Positions 32,251-43,600 of a stretch of 64,000 nt of DNA are shown piece by piece (the stretch's first letter is position 1; each line of letters begins with the position of its first letter). The stretch comes from Melastoma dodecandrum (taxonomy: Eukaryota; Streptophyta; Magnoliopsida; Myrtales; Melastomataceae). The translations under genes were made by a program, and so were the position numbers. The notes under the pieces are model-generated. The model was not told the DNA's origin, did not search any database, and saw only the letters and a program-made list of their open reading frames with translations. The stretch covers positions 208,887 to 272,886 of the forward strand of contig JARUPY010000048.1 of the NCBI GenBank assembly GCA_029817715.1, written 5' to 3'.

Positions 32251-33960
32251 CCTTCTGTGAATTGATCTGACCACTTGTAATACCTCAAATTATTCTACGG
32301 GCTAGAAATTACTATTCTTAACCCATTATGTTTGCCCAGTCCAAAATAAAATAGCCTAAGCCCATAAACAATAGTCCAACCTTTATTTTGGGCTAACAAA
32401 AAGGCCAAAGCCCACCTTAAACCCATTTCTCATTTTCACTTTAATTTAATTATATTAATTTTATTTATATTAATTTTATCCTCAACCTTATGCTTTTCTA
32501 ATGGTTCCCCATCCGTATCATCCACCAACCAATAGGGGAAGGCCAACACAAAAAGGACAACCCCTCAATAACCTGATTAAAAAGTTCCGTATGATAGCTA
32601 GTGGGGATGGCAATTTCCCCACCAACGGTCTCTACCCCAGATCCTTATCACCTGATTTGGGGGGATTTTTCCTTTTGGCCGTCGCCTTGGGGATAATAAT
32701 TAAAAAAAATTCAAATAAAAAAAATCTGCAAAGGGCGTCGCATGGAAAAATAAATAAAAAAAACTAAAAAAGAAATATGCAAGGGACATCGCCTGAAAAA
32801 AAAAGATCTTCAAAAGGGGGATGGGGCAATAAAAAAGGGAAATTGAATTTTCTCAGGCGACACGCCCCCACCAACGGTTTCGCCCCGAGAGACTGATCGC
32901 CTGATTTTGGGGGAGAAAAATTCTTCTTTGGAAACAAAAAAGGAAAACTTCTTTTATATAAAAAGAAAAAAGGGAAGAAGAATGGGAGGAGAATTCATTC
33001 GTTCCCCCTAGAGAAAAAATTTTCCTTTGGCATACCTTACCCACAAATCCCCCTCCAGCATCTTCTTCGTTCTTTCCAGCAAAAACCACCAAGGTATGTT
33101 CAGCACCACTTGCGGAAACCCTCTCGTGACCGACTCAAGCTCGACTTCCGACGGCTACGACCGGGAACAACTGCTCAGCAAAAGAAGAATCCCCAATACC
33201 ATCGATCCCCGTTGTTGGGAGCGTCTAAACCCCTGGGGACAACACCCGTCTTTCAGAGCCGCCGCAGACGTCTCAAACTCCCATCCATCCCGATCCAGCC
33301 TCTCGACGTTTCAAACGGCAGCGGCAACGATGAGAGTTGACGACGACCTGGAAGAAAACAACCCCGTGTCCTCATCCCCGCTTCTCGCGGCTGCACACAA
33401 GCATCGCGAGAAGCTGTTTTACACTCTAACGTGTTTGCTCGCTTGTGCATGTTGACCATAGCAGCCCAAAGGGACAGTCATGCCGCATCAGCAAAAACCG
33501 ATTCTCCTAACAGCCGCTCCTAGTTACCATTAGTTCCAAGGCAACCTCCTTCGCGGACTCCTCAACGTCCATTTTTCTCCTTGGGCTATCCCGAGGCGAG
33601 GCAACCCTCGGTGAGACCTTCTCTCACTTGGTTAACTCACTAAACAAATACCCATGGCGTCTGTTCTACTAAACCCATTCTGTCCGTTCGTGTTTTGGTG
33701 TTAATGTGCGTGAACACACCGTTATTCACGAGTTCGGAATGGTCGAAAGCTGGGAATTGCGTAGTATGATGTCGGCAGTCCACTCCCGGGGGTGCTACTC
33801 TTCCGTCCAGTGAAAAAATCGAGCTCAGTTGGGTCCACCCTCTTCCTTATCTCTTCCCGTCACGTCGATATGTTGTGCGCTTGAATCAAGTGTGGGTAGT
33901 CCAAGTTACAGCCGAAATACGGATCGCAAGGGTTCCGTACTTGAGCAGAAACGCTATAGT
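32251..33960. other. No gene recognised; A-rich and repeat-like
   Basis: The 32,690-32,990 part is full of A runs and carries two copies of a motif: ccccaccaacgg, then cccc-ga, then cctgatttgggggga (32,617-32,670 and 32,867-32,925). The open frame 33,027-33,455 (142 codons, plus) has no recognisable domain. I do not claim it as a gene, though it starts just after a possible polypyrimidine leader. From 33,600 on, the DNA resembles the long LTR-like block to the right. Confidence 0.4.
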
Positions 33961-33989
33961 AGTCGACTAGATATATCTTTAGCTATACA

Positions 33990-34830
33990 GCTTCATTTAT
34001 CTTTAAAGTAGTTGGGATAGTTCCTTCTCTGGTTTCTTTACAACTTTCATGTTTTGAACTTCCCGTCAAAAGTCAACGTGCCGAACGCAAGGATTCTCTC
34101 GTCGCCTGGAGACGCAGTCTAAGCGATAGAGCATAACATTGACTATAGAGGTAGGATCGACCTAAAGCTAGTTGGGTTTGGTTCCCCTCTTGTCGCTCTA
34201 CAATTTTTATGTTTTCAACGTTTTTTTTTGAGGTCGTCTTGACCAAGTTTCGGCCCGTCAAAAGTCGACGTACTGAACGCAAGGATTTTCTCGTCGCCTG
34301 GAGACGCATCTCTAAGCGACATGGCATAACTTTGTCTATAGATGTTGGATCGACCAAAAACTAGTTGGCTTTGGTCCCCCTCTTAACGCTCTACAACTTT
34401 TATGTTTTGAAGTTTTCGTTCGAGGTCGTCTCTACCGAGTTTTCGCCAGTCGAAAGTCGACGTACAGAGCGCAAGGGATCTCTCGTTGCCCGAAGACGCA
34501 ACTTTAAGCGACAGAGCATAACTTTGTCTATAGAGATCGGATCGACCTAAAACCAGTTGAGTTAGGTCCTCCTCTTGCTCCTCTACAACTTTTATGCTTC
34601 AAACTTTTTTGTTCGAGGTCATCTCGACCGAGTTTCGGCCCGCCGAATGTGAACTTACAAAACGCAAGGGTTCTCTAGTCGCCTGGAGACGCAGCTCTAA
34701 GCAACAGGGCATAACTTTGTCTATAGTGGTCGGATCGACCTAAAACAAGTAGACTTAGGTCATCCTCTTGTCACTCTACGACTTTCATGTTTGAACTTTT
34801 TCTTTCTAAGTCGTTTTGACCGAGTTTCTG
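33990..34830. repeat. About 193-bp tandem repeat, more than 4 units
   Basis: The anchor word gcataac(t/a)ttg recurs at 34,131, 34,324, 34,516 and 34,709, spacings 193, 192 and 193. Each unit also holds 'ctctacaactttta', 'ttcgaggtcgt', 'gaccgagtttcggcc', 'gaacgcaagg' and 'gtcgcctggagacgca'. A partial unit precedes the first anchor. Units differ at many sites. Tandem arrays of this kind are known inside Tat/Ogre-type elements. Confidence 0.88.
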
Positions 34831-37800
34831 CCCGTGGAAAGGATGTATCTTTCGACTTCATATTTATTCATTTACCCTCCATTTTTGTTGTTTTACATGA
34901 AAAATACGGCGGAGCTACGCGAATGGATCGGAAGCGACTAAGCTCAATCCCACCTTCTTATTTCGTTTGCATGAACATTGATTGAGGGATGCGAGGATTC
35001 GACAAGACGGATATCAAAGACCGAAGATTACTTGAAGGAGTGTGTATCAAACTGCGTGGATCTTTCCACGTGTATTAAAATCTCGATGTCATGACGATAA
35101 AGCGGTCCCAACCTTCATCTAAGGTACAAAGGGGATGTGCGTGTGAAAGGATCGAGACGTGGTTGAAAAATAAAAAAAATTTCGTTTGCACTTAGTCTTT
35201 ACAAAACGTTACATGTTTGTTACCCCATGTGGCTCCTATTCGGCTTCCTTGCAAGGTGCTTAATCGGCTCCCACTCCAGCCACTTTCATCTGTCCCAAGG
35301 TCCTTCTTCGGGCAATCTAACTCCGGCCCTACGCCTGAAATAGGACAGCCCTTCATTAGTTTCCCTTATTAGCTTTTATCGTTCATTCGTACATCAACAA
35401 TTTATAAGTTAGATCCTTGAGTCTTGGCTCGTTATGCCCGGCTTTCCAGCGCCATGTCCTTCCCTTGCCCATTTCTAGCTTTCCTTTTCAAGGTCACCGC
35501 GTAGCTCATATGATCCCAGTATCAGACCATGGGAAGGGCAACCACATCGGGTGCATACGGCACGGAGATTTCGGTAGTAACCCTCTTACGTGGCGTTGTA
35601 TTAGTGGGCTCATGCTAACCTCATTCCCACTTGTTTTAGTTGTCCAAGTACTCCCCTTTACATCTGCCACGTGGGGGTTTGGTTCATCGTTCTCCTCAAA
35701 TGGCGCAGCCCACTCATGAATTGTGGCCTTGCATTATCCTTACTCTCGTTTCTCTCGGGTACCCTCGATTCGTTGCATCATGGTACGCACCGTCATGCCA
35801 CGCCTTTCACCCTTGTTCGGCCTCTCCTTGGCCTTCGAGCCTTCCTTTTTAGGTTGGGATTTTAGCATTTCATCCCTTGTTCAATTTGAATGGAACTACC
35901 CAAATCGTCGGCCGTTTATTCGGGAATACGCATACCGCAAGGGCATTCGCTTTCGATACCGGTACGGTTGTCACGACCGTCTCGATCCAACCACGTTCAA
36001 TTCCTTTCTTAACCCTTAAACCTTTCTTCCCACTTTAGGAGTTACGTAATTCAATTCTTACAACCACCCGAAACGGGGCAGCCACGCATCGGCGCTCCCT
36101 TCGTGTACATCCCACGTCACAAAGGCATTCGCAATCGGTTCGGGTATACCCGTCACCGCCGTTCGTTGCAACCTTATTCGTTGCAACCTTGTTTAACCTT
36201 GCAGCCCTCATTGTCTTGTAGCACATAGGTGGCAGCCTACGACTGCTCGCCCCTTGTCACGACGTTCTTATCCGCGTTAGTTAATTTAGTTCGCTCATTC
36301 CACCCGACCACCCCGAGCTTGTGCTCCGTGCTCACCCGGCACGATGAAAGACCTCACTAGGCCATCATTCTTTCACTTCCCATGCTTACAATTCCAACCC
36401 CGCGGCTGAATCTAGTTCCGAGGCTTGGCCTCGCGATTCCGCCCCTTGGGCGCTCATTCGGGTCCAACTCATGAACTTACTATTGCTCACGTCCCATCCA
36501 CCCCCGAGCGTATCATTCCATGCCTCACGTCGTACGCGGGACAGCCTTTCTAGGCTAAGTTTCAGCCCCTAAACACTCACGCATTTCCAGCCCTTCGGCC
36601 GTTTTACCATTCGAGACACTCGTCTCGCGGATTCCGCTCTACGAGCGCTATAACGGGTCCGACCTCAAGGGACTCAACGTCTGCCTCACCCTTCTTGGTC
36701 ACCCTTGGATTCCACCCTTGAAGGCCGCATAAATTCTGAGGTTCAAACCTCGCGGTTCCAGCCCTTGGCCAAGTTAAGTTCCGTGGCACAAGTCTCGATA
36801 TTCCACTCATGGAGCGAGGAGACGGGCACGGCCTTATCTAGGTCCGTCCCTCTCTTTTTCCCAACTTTGTTCCCACGTTTCCAGCCCCTAAGGGCCGAGT
36901 TCCGACCTCCAAGGTCGATCATACGCCTATCCAACCGAACCTTCCGTCTTGACGACGATTACAACACCCCACAACCCAACCGAGATGGGTCCGGGGCAGC
37001 CACCCTTTTTCCTTTCTGGCTGACCACCCCTTAACCCCCTTTTTCCCATCGTAGCATCCTTATTTACAGTAGCCACAACACAACAATAGGGCGCAACCGG
37101 AAAGAAATCGGAGAAGGGTCGCAGGTTATACCTTTCGTTACCTTCCGTACCCAAGCGGGTGAGCTCCCTCCTCCTCCGCACTATCTCCGAGCCCCTTGGC
37201 CGTCCCCCTTTAGTCCTTAATCTTTGGCTCAAGCGACGCCTCGCTCTTCTTACCCTCGGATCCACGTTTGTTCGTTTCCCTTCCGCAAGGTATTTCCCGG
37301 TCGCCTCCTCCCTCTTTTCTCCCTTGTTCGCTCGATTCCAAGTGGGGGGGGGGGATCGTGTGTGTCCTCCGTCTCCCCTTTTCTCTTTTCTTTTTATTCC
37401 CACCCCTAGGGCCCCTACCATTCCAAGGATACATATTTTATTCATTTTCCCCAACCACCACTATTAATGTCTTGTCCTTTTCTCAATCAATTCCCCATCC
37501 CCTTAATTTAGGGGAGCATGTCTCCCTCTCACTCCCAACTCATCCAAGGGTCACCATTTATCCTTGCTCTCAAAGTCAAAATCCCACGGTTAGGAGGTGG
37601 TTTAGGTAGCACGCCATGTTACCGTTACTGCGGGTGAGAGGAATTTCCGGCCACCTAAGCGTCCATGTAAGCTGCCACTCTCTCTCTTCATAACTTGAGG
37701 TCGCCATGCCCCTGATCGCGTTTCTCTCTTTTCACGGATTGCTATTTGAGCGGGCCGGAGTCGACAACCCTCGCCCCTTGGGCAGCGACCGTCGCCCACG

Positions 37801-38466
37801 ACCCCAACCAGCACAGACCCCCCATTCGGCCCAACCTATGGTGAATCTCCAAATTCCGACACCCACTTTAGGCCTTCATTTTCGATGCTCTACCACCCTA
37901 GGCCAGCCTCGCGCCGATTCGATGACCCTCATTTTTAAGCATCCGAAGCACCCATTTCTTGGCCGATCCGCCTACCACTCCGCCCACGCACCCACAAACT
38001 TGTTCCCATTCGTTCAAACGTACACAAAGCTCATTCACCCCTCGAAGGCACTCTTTTCTCACTAATCTAAAATTCACGAAAACTCGGGTCGTTATAGCGG
38101 GCCTCCCCGAATTATTTTTTAATCCACTTATAATGGGCAGTGGGCCCAAGTGTATAGGCCTGTAGTCACCGCCCTTCCCCGTCCCCTTTCATCTCGGTAA
38201 TTACTTGTGATTGCATGCATGTTATAGGCTCTTAGGATTTTTATGTCGTTTGTTGATTTTTAATCAAACAAATCTAAATTCGGGTCTAATGCCCATAAAA
38301 TGTTGATACGAGTCCGGCCCAACTCCCGGATCGGGTCAAACACCCGTTAAACGAAAGCAAATCTTTTGGAGCAAACGCCACATCTTTTTCGCGTGTTAGA
38401 ATGTAAGAGTTAGTAAATAGGAATCCCCGAACCCACTCTGGTTTTTCCTACTTAAACCACTTTTCA
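34831..38466 (+). mobile_element. Long LTR-like block of an Ogre/Tat-type element
   Basis: A GC-rich, non-coding stretch with frequent short restated words (ctcgcggttccagcccttgg, cttggcc, ccccttggg) and no protein motif. Its right end runs into a tRNA-Arg-type primer site at 38,479-38,490, which is where a 5' LTR should end. Ogre-type LTRs are several kb long, so the size fits. The left boundary is not found, and the tandem repeat at 34.0-34.8 kb may be inside it. Only one copy is in the window, so it may be a solo LTR with a little internal sequence. Confidence 0.45.
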
Positions 38467-38478
38467 AACTTAAGTTGG

Positions 38479-38490
38479 TGGCAACTCCGT
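38479..38490 (+). promoter_or_regulatory. Primer-binding site, tRNA-Arg type
   Basis: tggcaactccgt differs at one position from tggcgactccgt, the complement of the 3' end (CCA plus acceptor stem) of plant tRNA-Arg(ACG). tRNA-Arg priming is known for Ogre/Tat elements. The site is followed by an extra-ORF fragment at 38,880. Confidence 0.6.
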
Positions 38491-38879
38491 ATAGTTTTCC
38501 AAGGTTAAACAACAACATCATTTTTACGGAGCCATTTTGGATGGGTAAAGGCGACATGAACCTCTCCCTGAGTCCTCCAAAAAGCTCCCGAACGAGGCCT
38601 CAACGCAGCCTTTCGCCCGTCACCTTCGAGGTATTGGAGACGATTGGCGAAATGTCTCGCAGGCCCATTCGGGAACCAAGGGAGGGCCCAACCCAATTCC
38701 CTTTCGCAACGTCCGACGCTCGAGTAGTGACGCCGACCGGATTGGGCCTTAAGGGAGCGGGCCCGAATCTTCGGGTCGTCCGAAACGCCACGCACGCGCT
38801 AGGCTGGGGAATCTGCATGTGGATTCATCTCACATTAGGAGTTGGATTAGATTGTTATTACAATCGATGACATCTAAGC

Positions 38880-39170
38880 ATGCAGGTTAATTTCATGGAG
38901 TCAATCGCGCAGCGCACAGATATTCCATCATCTAACAAACTCCATGACTGGTTCAAGATGCTCAGACCCTTGGAGAAGGAATTCGTTCAGCTAAAGCTCA
39001 AAGGCCTTCTTCATCTAATCCGTCTCAAGATTGATTGGTTCATGCTACAGCACCTCGTCGCCCGATGGAATCCGAACACATACACCTTCCACTTCGGTAC
39101 CTTGGAGCTTGCACCAGTCCACCTTCGTTTACCTTATGTGTTGAAATTTAACAATGGAGACATTTCGTAA
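38880..39170 (+). pseudogene. Fragment of Ogre-type extra ORF (mobile-domain/DUF7745-like)
   Basis: A 96-codon open frame: KLHDWFKMLRPLEKEFVQLK, then HLIRLKIDWFMLQHLVARWN, PNTYTFHFGTLELAPVH. The pattern '(V/I)D...L..LV..W.P....F.FG..EL.PT' resembles the N-terminal part of DUF7745/plant-mobile-type proteins that Tat/Ogre elements carry upstream of gag. It ends early at a stop and nothing of gag follows, so the element is truncated. Its position about 0.4 kb after the primer site agrees with an Ogre ORF1. Family assignment is from memory of motifs, not from a search. Confidence 0.5.
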
Positions 39171-39884
39171 ATAAGAAGATAATTGTTATATTTATAGTAG
39201 AAACGTTTGTAACTAATTTTTTGCCCTTAATGAAAACTCTCTGTTTAATTAGAGTGTAATATAAAATATAAGTATAACTCTATAAAATTTTCCTTTTCGT
39301 GTATATTTTATGTTATCTCTATTTCTCATATATACAAATAATTTTGTGTTCGAAATTACCTTCAAATTTTCATATATAGCAAAACTTTTGTATTTTGTTT
39401 TGGAATTTATTGTATGAATGGTTGAAATTAAGTATCTGATAAGTTTTTTTTTCTTAAAGTATGACATATATTTGAAACGAAACGATTATTCTGTATTTGC
39501 TATAATTTGTACTTTACAACAAAAAAAACTATTAATTTGAATGTTCTTTTTGCATATTAATATATCATATAACTTTACGAAAACCAGGAGAGGGCAATTC
39601 CGTGTGCGTTTTCTTTTGATGTTGTCGTTTCAATATTGGAGTATTCCTGTTCAAATAATTTATATAAATAATTTAATTTCTTATATGAAATCGTGCAGAT
39701 ATTTTTTTTTCAAGTACCTACAAAATATTTGTCTGTTACGGGAAAGATTTTTGCTTGTACGTACAAAATACTTTCACAACATTTATTTCGTGTGCTTGTT
39801 TCTTTGAGTTTTGCTTCAAAATAATGTTGGTTCACAAAATATTTTACGAAATAGGTTGGTCAAACTTAAAATTCCTTAATTAGG
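39171..39884. other. AT-rich, no gene seen
   Basis: Very AT-rich with long T and A tracts. The open frames on each strand are compositional artefacts. Confidence 0.6.
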
Positions 39885-40110
39885 TCGATAAGTCGGAGTT
39901 ACTAGTTTCGATTTTTTATTTTCAAAAAAATCGGAGTAAAAAGCTCTGATTTAAGCTCCTCAAATCTAAAATCAGAGCAACTAACTCTGAATTTATGTTA
40001 CATGTTAGCCACCCATTGAGTTGGAGTTAGGAACTCTGATTTCGTTTTGCATTTTTCAAAATCGGAGTTGTTCGCTTCGAGTTCGGCTTAGGGCTTAGTT
40101 TGACTATTTC
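39885..40110 (-). repeat. Dispersed repeat, inverted relative to 63,815-64,000
   Basis: Words such as aaaatc(a/g)gagt...actctgattt alternate here. Its reverse complement matches the last 185 bp of the window in order: 'ctaagcc(g/a)aactc', '(a/c)ctcc(a/g)act(c/t)aatggg(t/c)gg', 'acatgta', 'cataaattc'. The end sequence gggcttagtttgactatttc (40,091-40,110) also occurs inverted at 42,964-42,982. Class unknown. Confidence 0.65.
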
Positions 40111-40561
40111 TCACCAAATGTTTTGATTGCGCGAGAGTATGTATGCCTTGGGGGGTGAAGCATGCAGCAGTTGCTTACGTTGAACCAACCCCTTTCATAT
40201 TATTTAACACTCACTTCATATACTTTGAATGCCGGGGACAATATCATTTTTCTATGTGCCCCATCTGCCTTTTGTGACACTCCCCCAACGATTCCCAAGT
40301 CGAGTAAGAAGAAGGGGGCCGGGGGAGGGAGGTCTGTTTTTATTGATCCCATAACAATAAAAATAAAAAAAAAGACATTTGACAGTAGAGGGTTGTCATT
40401 TGTAAGAAGAAAGTAAATAATAATAATAATAAACATGGGGATTAGGAATTAGTGCAAAAGACGGAAGATTTCTTCCCCTTCGTGGGGAACACAAACAGAC
40501 ACGAGAATCATGGGTATGGGGAGTTCGACATTTTGTGAGTTTTCAAAATATCGAATTTACC
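40111..40561. other. No gene seen; left flank of the hAT insertion
   Basis: No domain. It includes an A-rich stretch (40,350-40,440) with a short aat microsatellite (40,416-40,432). The final bases ccgtcgctac carry the hAT target site. Confidence 0.5.
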
Positions 40562-40569
40562 GTCGCTAC
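40562..40569. repeat. hAT target-site duplication, left
   Basis: gtcgctac, identical to 42,553-42,560. Eight-bp duplications are the hAT hallmark. Confidence 0.93.
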
Positions 40570-40579
40570 TAGGGGTGAG

Positions 40580-40745
40580 CAGGTTCCGGGAGGGTAGGTT
40601 CCGGACGTGGAACCTGGAACCTCCCCTGTAATGGCCGGTTCCTTAATTTTAGAACCTAGAACCTACCCAGTAGTTTAAAGAACCACCCAGGAACCAATCT
40701 ACCAGTTCCGGTTCCGGTTCTAGTACCGGTTCCGGTTCCAGTGCC
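40580..40745. repeat. hAT left subterminal ggttcc/ggaacc array
   Basis: Many copies of ggttcc, ggaacc and gaacct in both orientations. Mirrored by a similar array at 42,370-42,545 at the other end. Confidence 0.8.
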
Positions 40746-41099
40746 TTCTATTAGAACTTTCAATTAGCATACCAAAGTAGCAGAGAATACAGAGATTCAT
40801 CCCAATTATGTACCAATATGCCAAGTATCTACTAGCCAAACCAAAAGTCCTAAAAACATGCTAGATATCCACAAACCAAATCAATTGTCCCAAAATGAAG
40901 ACCAACTCGACAAGTTCGCATAACAAAAATGAGCTACGAACAATCCGACAACGCCTCCAAAGCTCAATCCCGATCAACGTCTCCAAAGCTCAAAGCCTTC
41001 AAACATTCGTAATGTCTGAATTAATTTCGGCAAAATCTGCATAAACAAGTCATCTAAACAAAACGTGAGCGAATGATACACAAAAACATCATGACTCAA

Positions 41100-41650
41100 A
41101 TTGAAATAATTAAGATACCTTGTTCATATCTTTCGGCATTTTCCAAGTTCTCCTCTATATTAATAGGAGATAAAGGGGATCTTAGCCAATCTTGAACGCA
41201 TATTAATACCTCAACAACTTTAGGAGTTAGTGAACTACGGTAGCAATCCAACACACGGCCCTACGTACTAAAAGCAGATTCAGAAGCAACCGTTGATACG
41301 GGGATAGCTAAAATATCCCTCGCAATGCAAGGCAAAATGGAATACTTTGTGGCATTACTTTTCCACCAACCTAAAACATCAAAATCAGCCTTACACTCTT
41401 CACATTTGTCTTCCAAGTATCGCTCCAATTCAGATTTACCTCCTACATTCAACTCTTCCTCCATGTATCTCATGTAGCCATCTTGAAGATTCTCATACAT
41501 CTCACAACTATCATCCAAAGCAGAACCACTACTTGATCCAATATGATCTACAACTTTATTGCAAGAAAGCACATCATTTTTAAGCATATCTGTGGCAGAA
41601 GAATGCTCATAATACTCATAATATGCTTCCACATCGTTGAAGTGCCCCAA
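41100..41650 (-). pseudogene. hAT transposase C-terminal (dimerisation) domain
   Basis: Open at 41,261-41,650: ELERYLEDKCEECKADFDVL, GWWKSNATKYSILPCIARDI, LAIPVSTVASESAFST, the classic hAT C-terminal motif, then a TAG. Translation continues past it as GRVLDCYRSSLTPKVVEVLI and CVQDWLR. The stop and the missing core make it inactive. It joins the BED part out of frame near 41,640, presumably the deletion junction. Confidence 0.92.
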
Positions 41651-41871
41651 TTAGGATTACACTTGTACACATTGTTACAGTAAATGCACTTCACATTCTC
41701 TGCCTTATGAGTCTTCTCATTCAGAATTTTCGCAAAATGATCCCAAACGTTAGACTTTATGTTTTGTTTGCCTGTTACCTTAGGAGCAGTAGGAAGATTG
41801 GCCGCTGTTGAAGCTAAAGTTAGCTTGACACTAGTTGTTTGAGCCTCATTGTTGTCAGAATCGGGATTCAT
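41640..41871 (-). pseudogene. hAT transposase N-terminus with BED zinc finger
   Basis: Starts MNPDSDNNEAQTTSVKLT at 41,871. The BED finger reads VWDHFAKILNE, VKCIYCNNVYKCNP and GTSTMWKHI, with the paired Cys and the first His visible. After that the frame is lost at the junction with the C-terminal part. Confidence 0.88.
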
Positions 41872-42369
41872 CTTCTAATTCGAACAACCTAACAAATCAA
41901 ACAATAGATCATTAAACAGATCATCCAGAGCACCAACGCCTCAAATTACATCAAAATCAAATCCAAACCCCACAGAATCACCCCCTGACCGGCTATGTTC
42001 AGAAAAAAAGAACTTTTAAGAAAGTATTCTCATCACCCACGGCTCAATCAACCTAACCCATCCCTAAAATCCTCCAAAAAATCATAACCCAGAAAGAATT
42101 GTAAATAAAAATTGACAAGGCAAGGCGGGGAAGAAGGGAAAAAGCATATTAGGAGCTGACTTACTGTAAGAAATCGTAACCCCTGGAACCGTTTGATGAA
42201 GACGTTGTGAAGAGGGGGGAGAGACTGGGAATAGAAAGGTTAGGAACCGGGACAATTGTTTGGGGTAGGGTAAATTTAATTTAGGTTATTGGGTTTGGTA
42301 AAATTTAGGATAGGTTATTGGGTTGGGTAAAATTTAGGGTAGGATATTGGGTTGGGTAATATTTAGGTT

Positions 42370-42545
42370 AGGTTCCAGGTTCTCCGAGTTGGTTCCGGGG
42401 GGAGAACCTGGAACCGTACTTGGTACCGCCGGTTTTGTGAAATTTAGAACCTAGAACCTACCCGATCCATTCGAGAACCTGTACTGACACCGACCCTATG
42501 GTGCCGGTTTCGACAGGTTCCCGGTTTTACCCGGAACCTATGCTC
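42370..42545. repeat. hAT right subterminal ggttcc/ggaacc array
   Basis: Counterpart of 40,580-40,745, with ggaacc, gaacctg and ggttcc words in both orientations up to the terminal inverted repeat. Confidence 0.8.
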
Positions 42546-42552
42546 GCCCCGA

Positions 42553-42560
42553 GTCGCTAC
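42553..42560. repeat. hAT target-site duplication, right
   Basis: gtcgctac, identical to 40,562-40,569. Confidence 0.93.
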
Positions 42561-42981
42561 GACGAATTTTGAAAACCCGCCTTCCCTCTTCTTAATTCTT
42601 TTTTCGTTTACTCTTCCTCCGGTATGCCCCTCCCCCCTTCTCCCTCTCTCCATCCTTCCTTTTCTTTCTCTCTCCCCCTCCCCCTCTCTCTTCTCCCTCT
42701 CCCCCTCCCTCTCCCCTCCTCTCTTTTATTTTTAAGGAGGGGAAAGGCGGGTTTTGAAAACCCGCCTTTGCCTCAATTATTTGGGTGGTGGGTTTTGAAA
42801 ACCCGTCTTCTTTGTAAATTGAAAGTCGGATTTTCGAAACATGCCCTAACGATCGTAAATTCGGTATTTTGGAAACTTCGTCCGTATTTTACAAGTTATT
42901 CTTTAAATAACCGTATATCCGTACAAATCTCCGACATTTGGTAATCGAAACATCCTGTAAGAAATAGTCAAATTAAGCCCT
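42561..42981. repeat. Polypyrimidine tract and gggttttgaaaaccc palindromes
   Basis: 42,614-42,728 is almost pure C/T on plus. 42,743-42,769 is a perfect inverted repeat with 13-bp arms (aaaggcgggtttt) and a one-base centre. Related shorter palindromes lie at about 42,572-42,584 and 42,790-42,806. The segment ends with gaaatagtcaaattaagccc (42,963-42,982), which is the inverse of 40,091-40,110. No gene. Confidence 0.75.
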
Positions 42982-43105
42982 TTTCTCTATTCTTCTTTCG
43001 AACTTTTACTCTCAATTCTTCTTTCGAACCTTCCTCCTTTCTTCCTCTTTTCTCTCAATTCTTCTTTCAAACCTTTTCTCATCTCTTTCACTTCATTTTT
43101 TTTCA
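42982..43105 (+). repeat. Copia-A 5' LTR, 3' end only
   Basis: A T/C-rich stretch ('ctctcaattcttctttcaaacc', 'ctcatctctttcacttc') that matches the end of the 3' LTR at 63,720-63,811. It ends tttca directly before the primer site. The remainder of the LTR is replaced by the sequence to the left. Confidence 0.75.
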
Positions 43106-43118
43106 TGGTATTAGGGCC
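43106..43118 (+). promoter_or_regulatory. Copia-A primer-binding site (tRNA-iMet type)
   Basis: tggtattagggcc, two differences from the consensus tggtatcagagcc, directly after the LTR end. Confidence 0.78.
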
Positions 43119-43139
43119 TCAAACTTAATAATCAAACAC

Positions 43140-43600
43140 TTTTCGATCTTTTATAATAGCAGAAGATGACGCATCAATTTGACTAGCTCAAGAACTTCAA
43201 GTTGCCAAATCGAAGTCTCTTGGATCTATACAACTTCCGCCAGCATTATTTTCGACGACAACAAAGCTAGGAGAAGGATACTATGCAATTTGGAAGGGAC
43301 AACTTCTCACCGCAATAATCGCAAGTGGTTACGAAGATTTCATTTTGGAAACTCCAAATCGCCACCTCAGATCGAGACCTAGAAATTCTAGATCCAAAAT
43401 ACAAACAGTGGCAAAGAATCGCCAAGTCTATAATGAGTTTACTCTGTAGCTCCCTTTCTACCGAACCATAAGCTGAAGTGATGAGTTGTGCTATTGCTTG
43501 TGAAGTCTGGCTGGCCCTGAAGAACAGATACGAGTCCTCATCAATGACAAGAGTCATCATCTTAAAAATGCAAATGCAACAACATAGAAAAAACCTCATA
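43140..43600 (+). pseudogene. Copia-A gag, first half
   Basis: UBN2/Copia-type gag: LGEGYYAIWKGQLLTAIIAS, then ILDPKYKQWQRIAKSIMSLL, AEVMSCAIACEVWLALKNRY, TRVIILKMQMQQ. One internal stop and at least one frameshift. Gag would form the particle shell. It resumes at about 49,940 after the LINE (KLATIGGPV, DYVWYILEGQPAEYGAVLTA). Confidence 0.85.

Larger units (their letters stand above)
40570..42552 (-). mobile_element. hAT transposon, internally deleted
   Basis: Perfect 8-bp duplication gtcgctac on both sides; terminal inverted repeats taggggtgagca-ggttcc (left) and tcggggcgagcataggttcc (right, complement); subterminal zones dense in ggttcc/ggaacc. Inside, on minus, are the two ends of a hAT transposase: BED zinc finger and dimerisation domain. 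The catalytic middle is missing, so the element (1,983 bp) is non-autonomous. The subterminal ggttcc arrays could be transposase-binding sites, as known for Ac/Ds-type elements. Confidence 0.93.

Noticed and set aside
33027..33455. 142-codon open frame on plus
   Set aside because: No recognisable domain, composition typical of retroelement leader DNA, and neighbouring sequence is repetitive. Not enough to call a gene.
36600..37460. Several overlapping long open frames on both strands
   Set aside because: GC-rich, low-complexity DNA keeps all frames open; the products are Pro/Arg/Ser-rich and match no family. Treated as LTR-like non-coding sequence.
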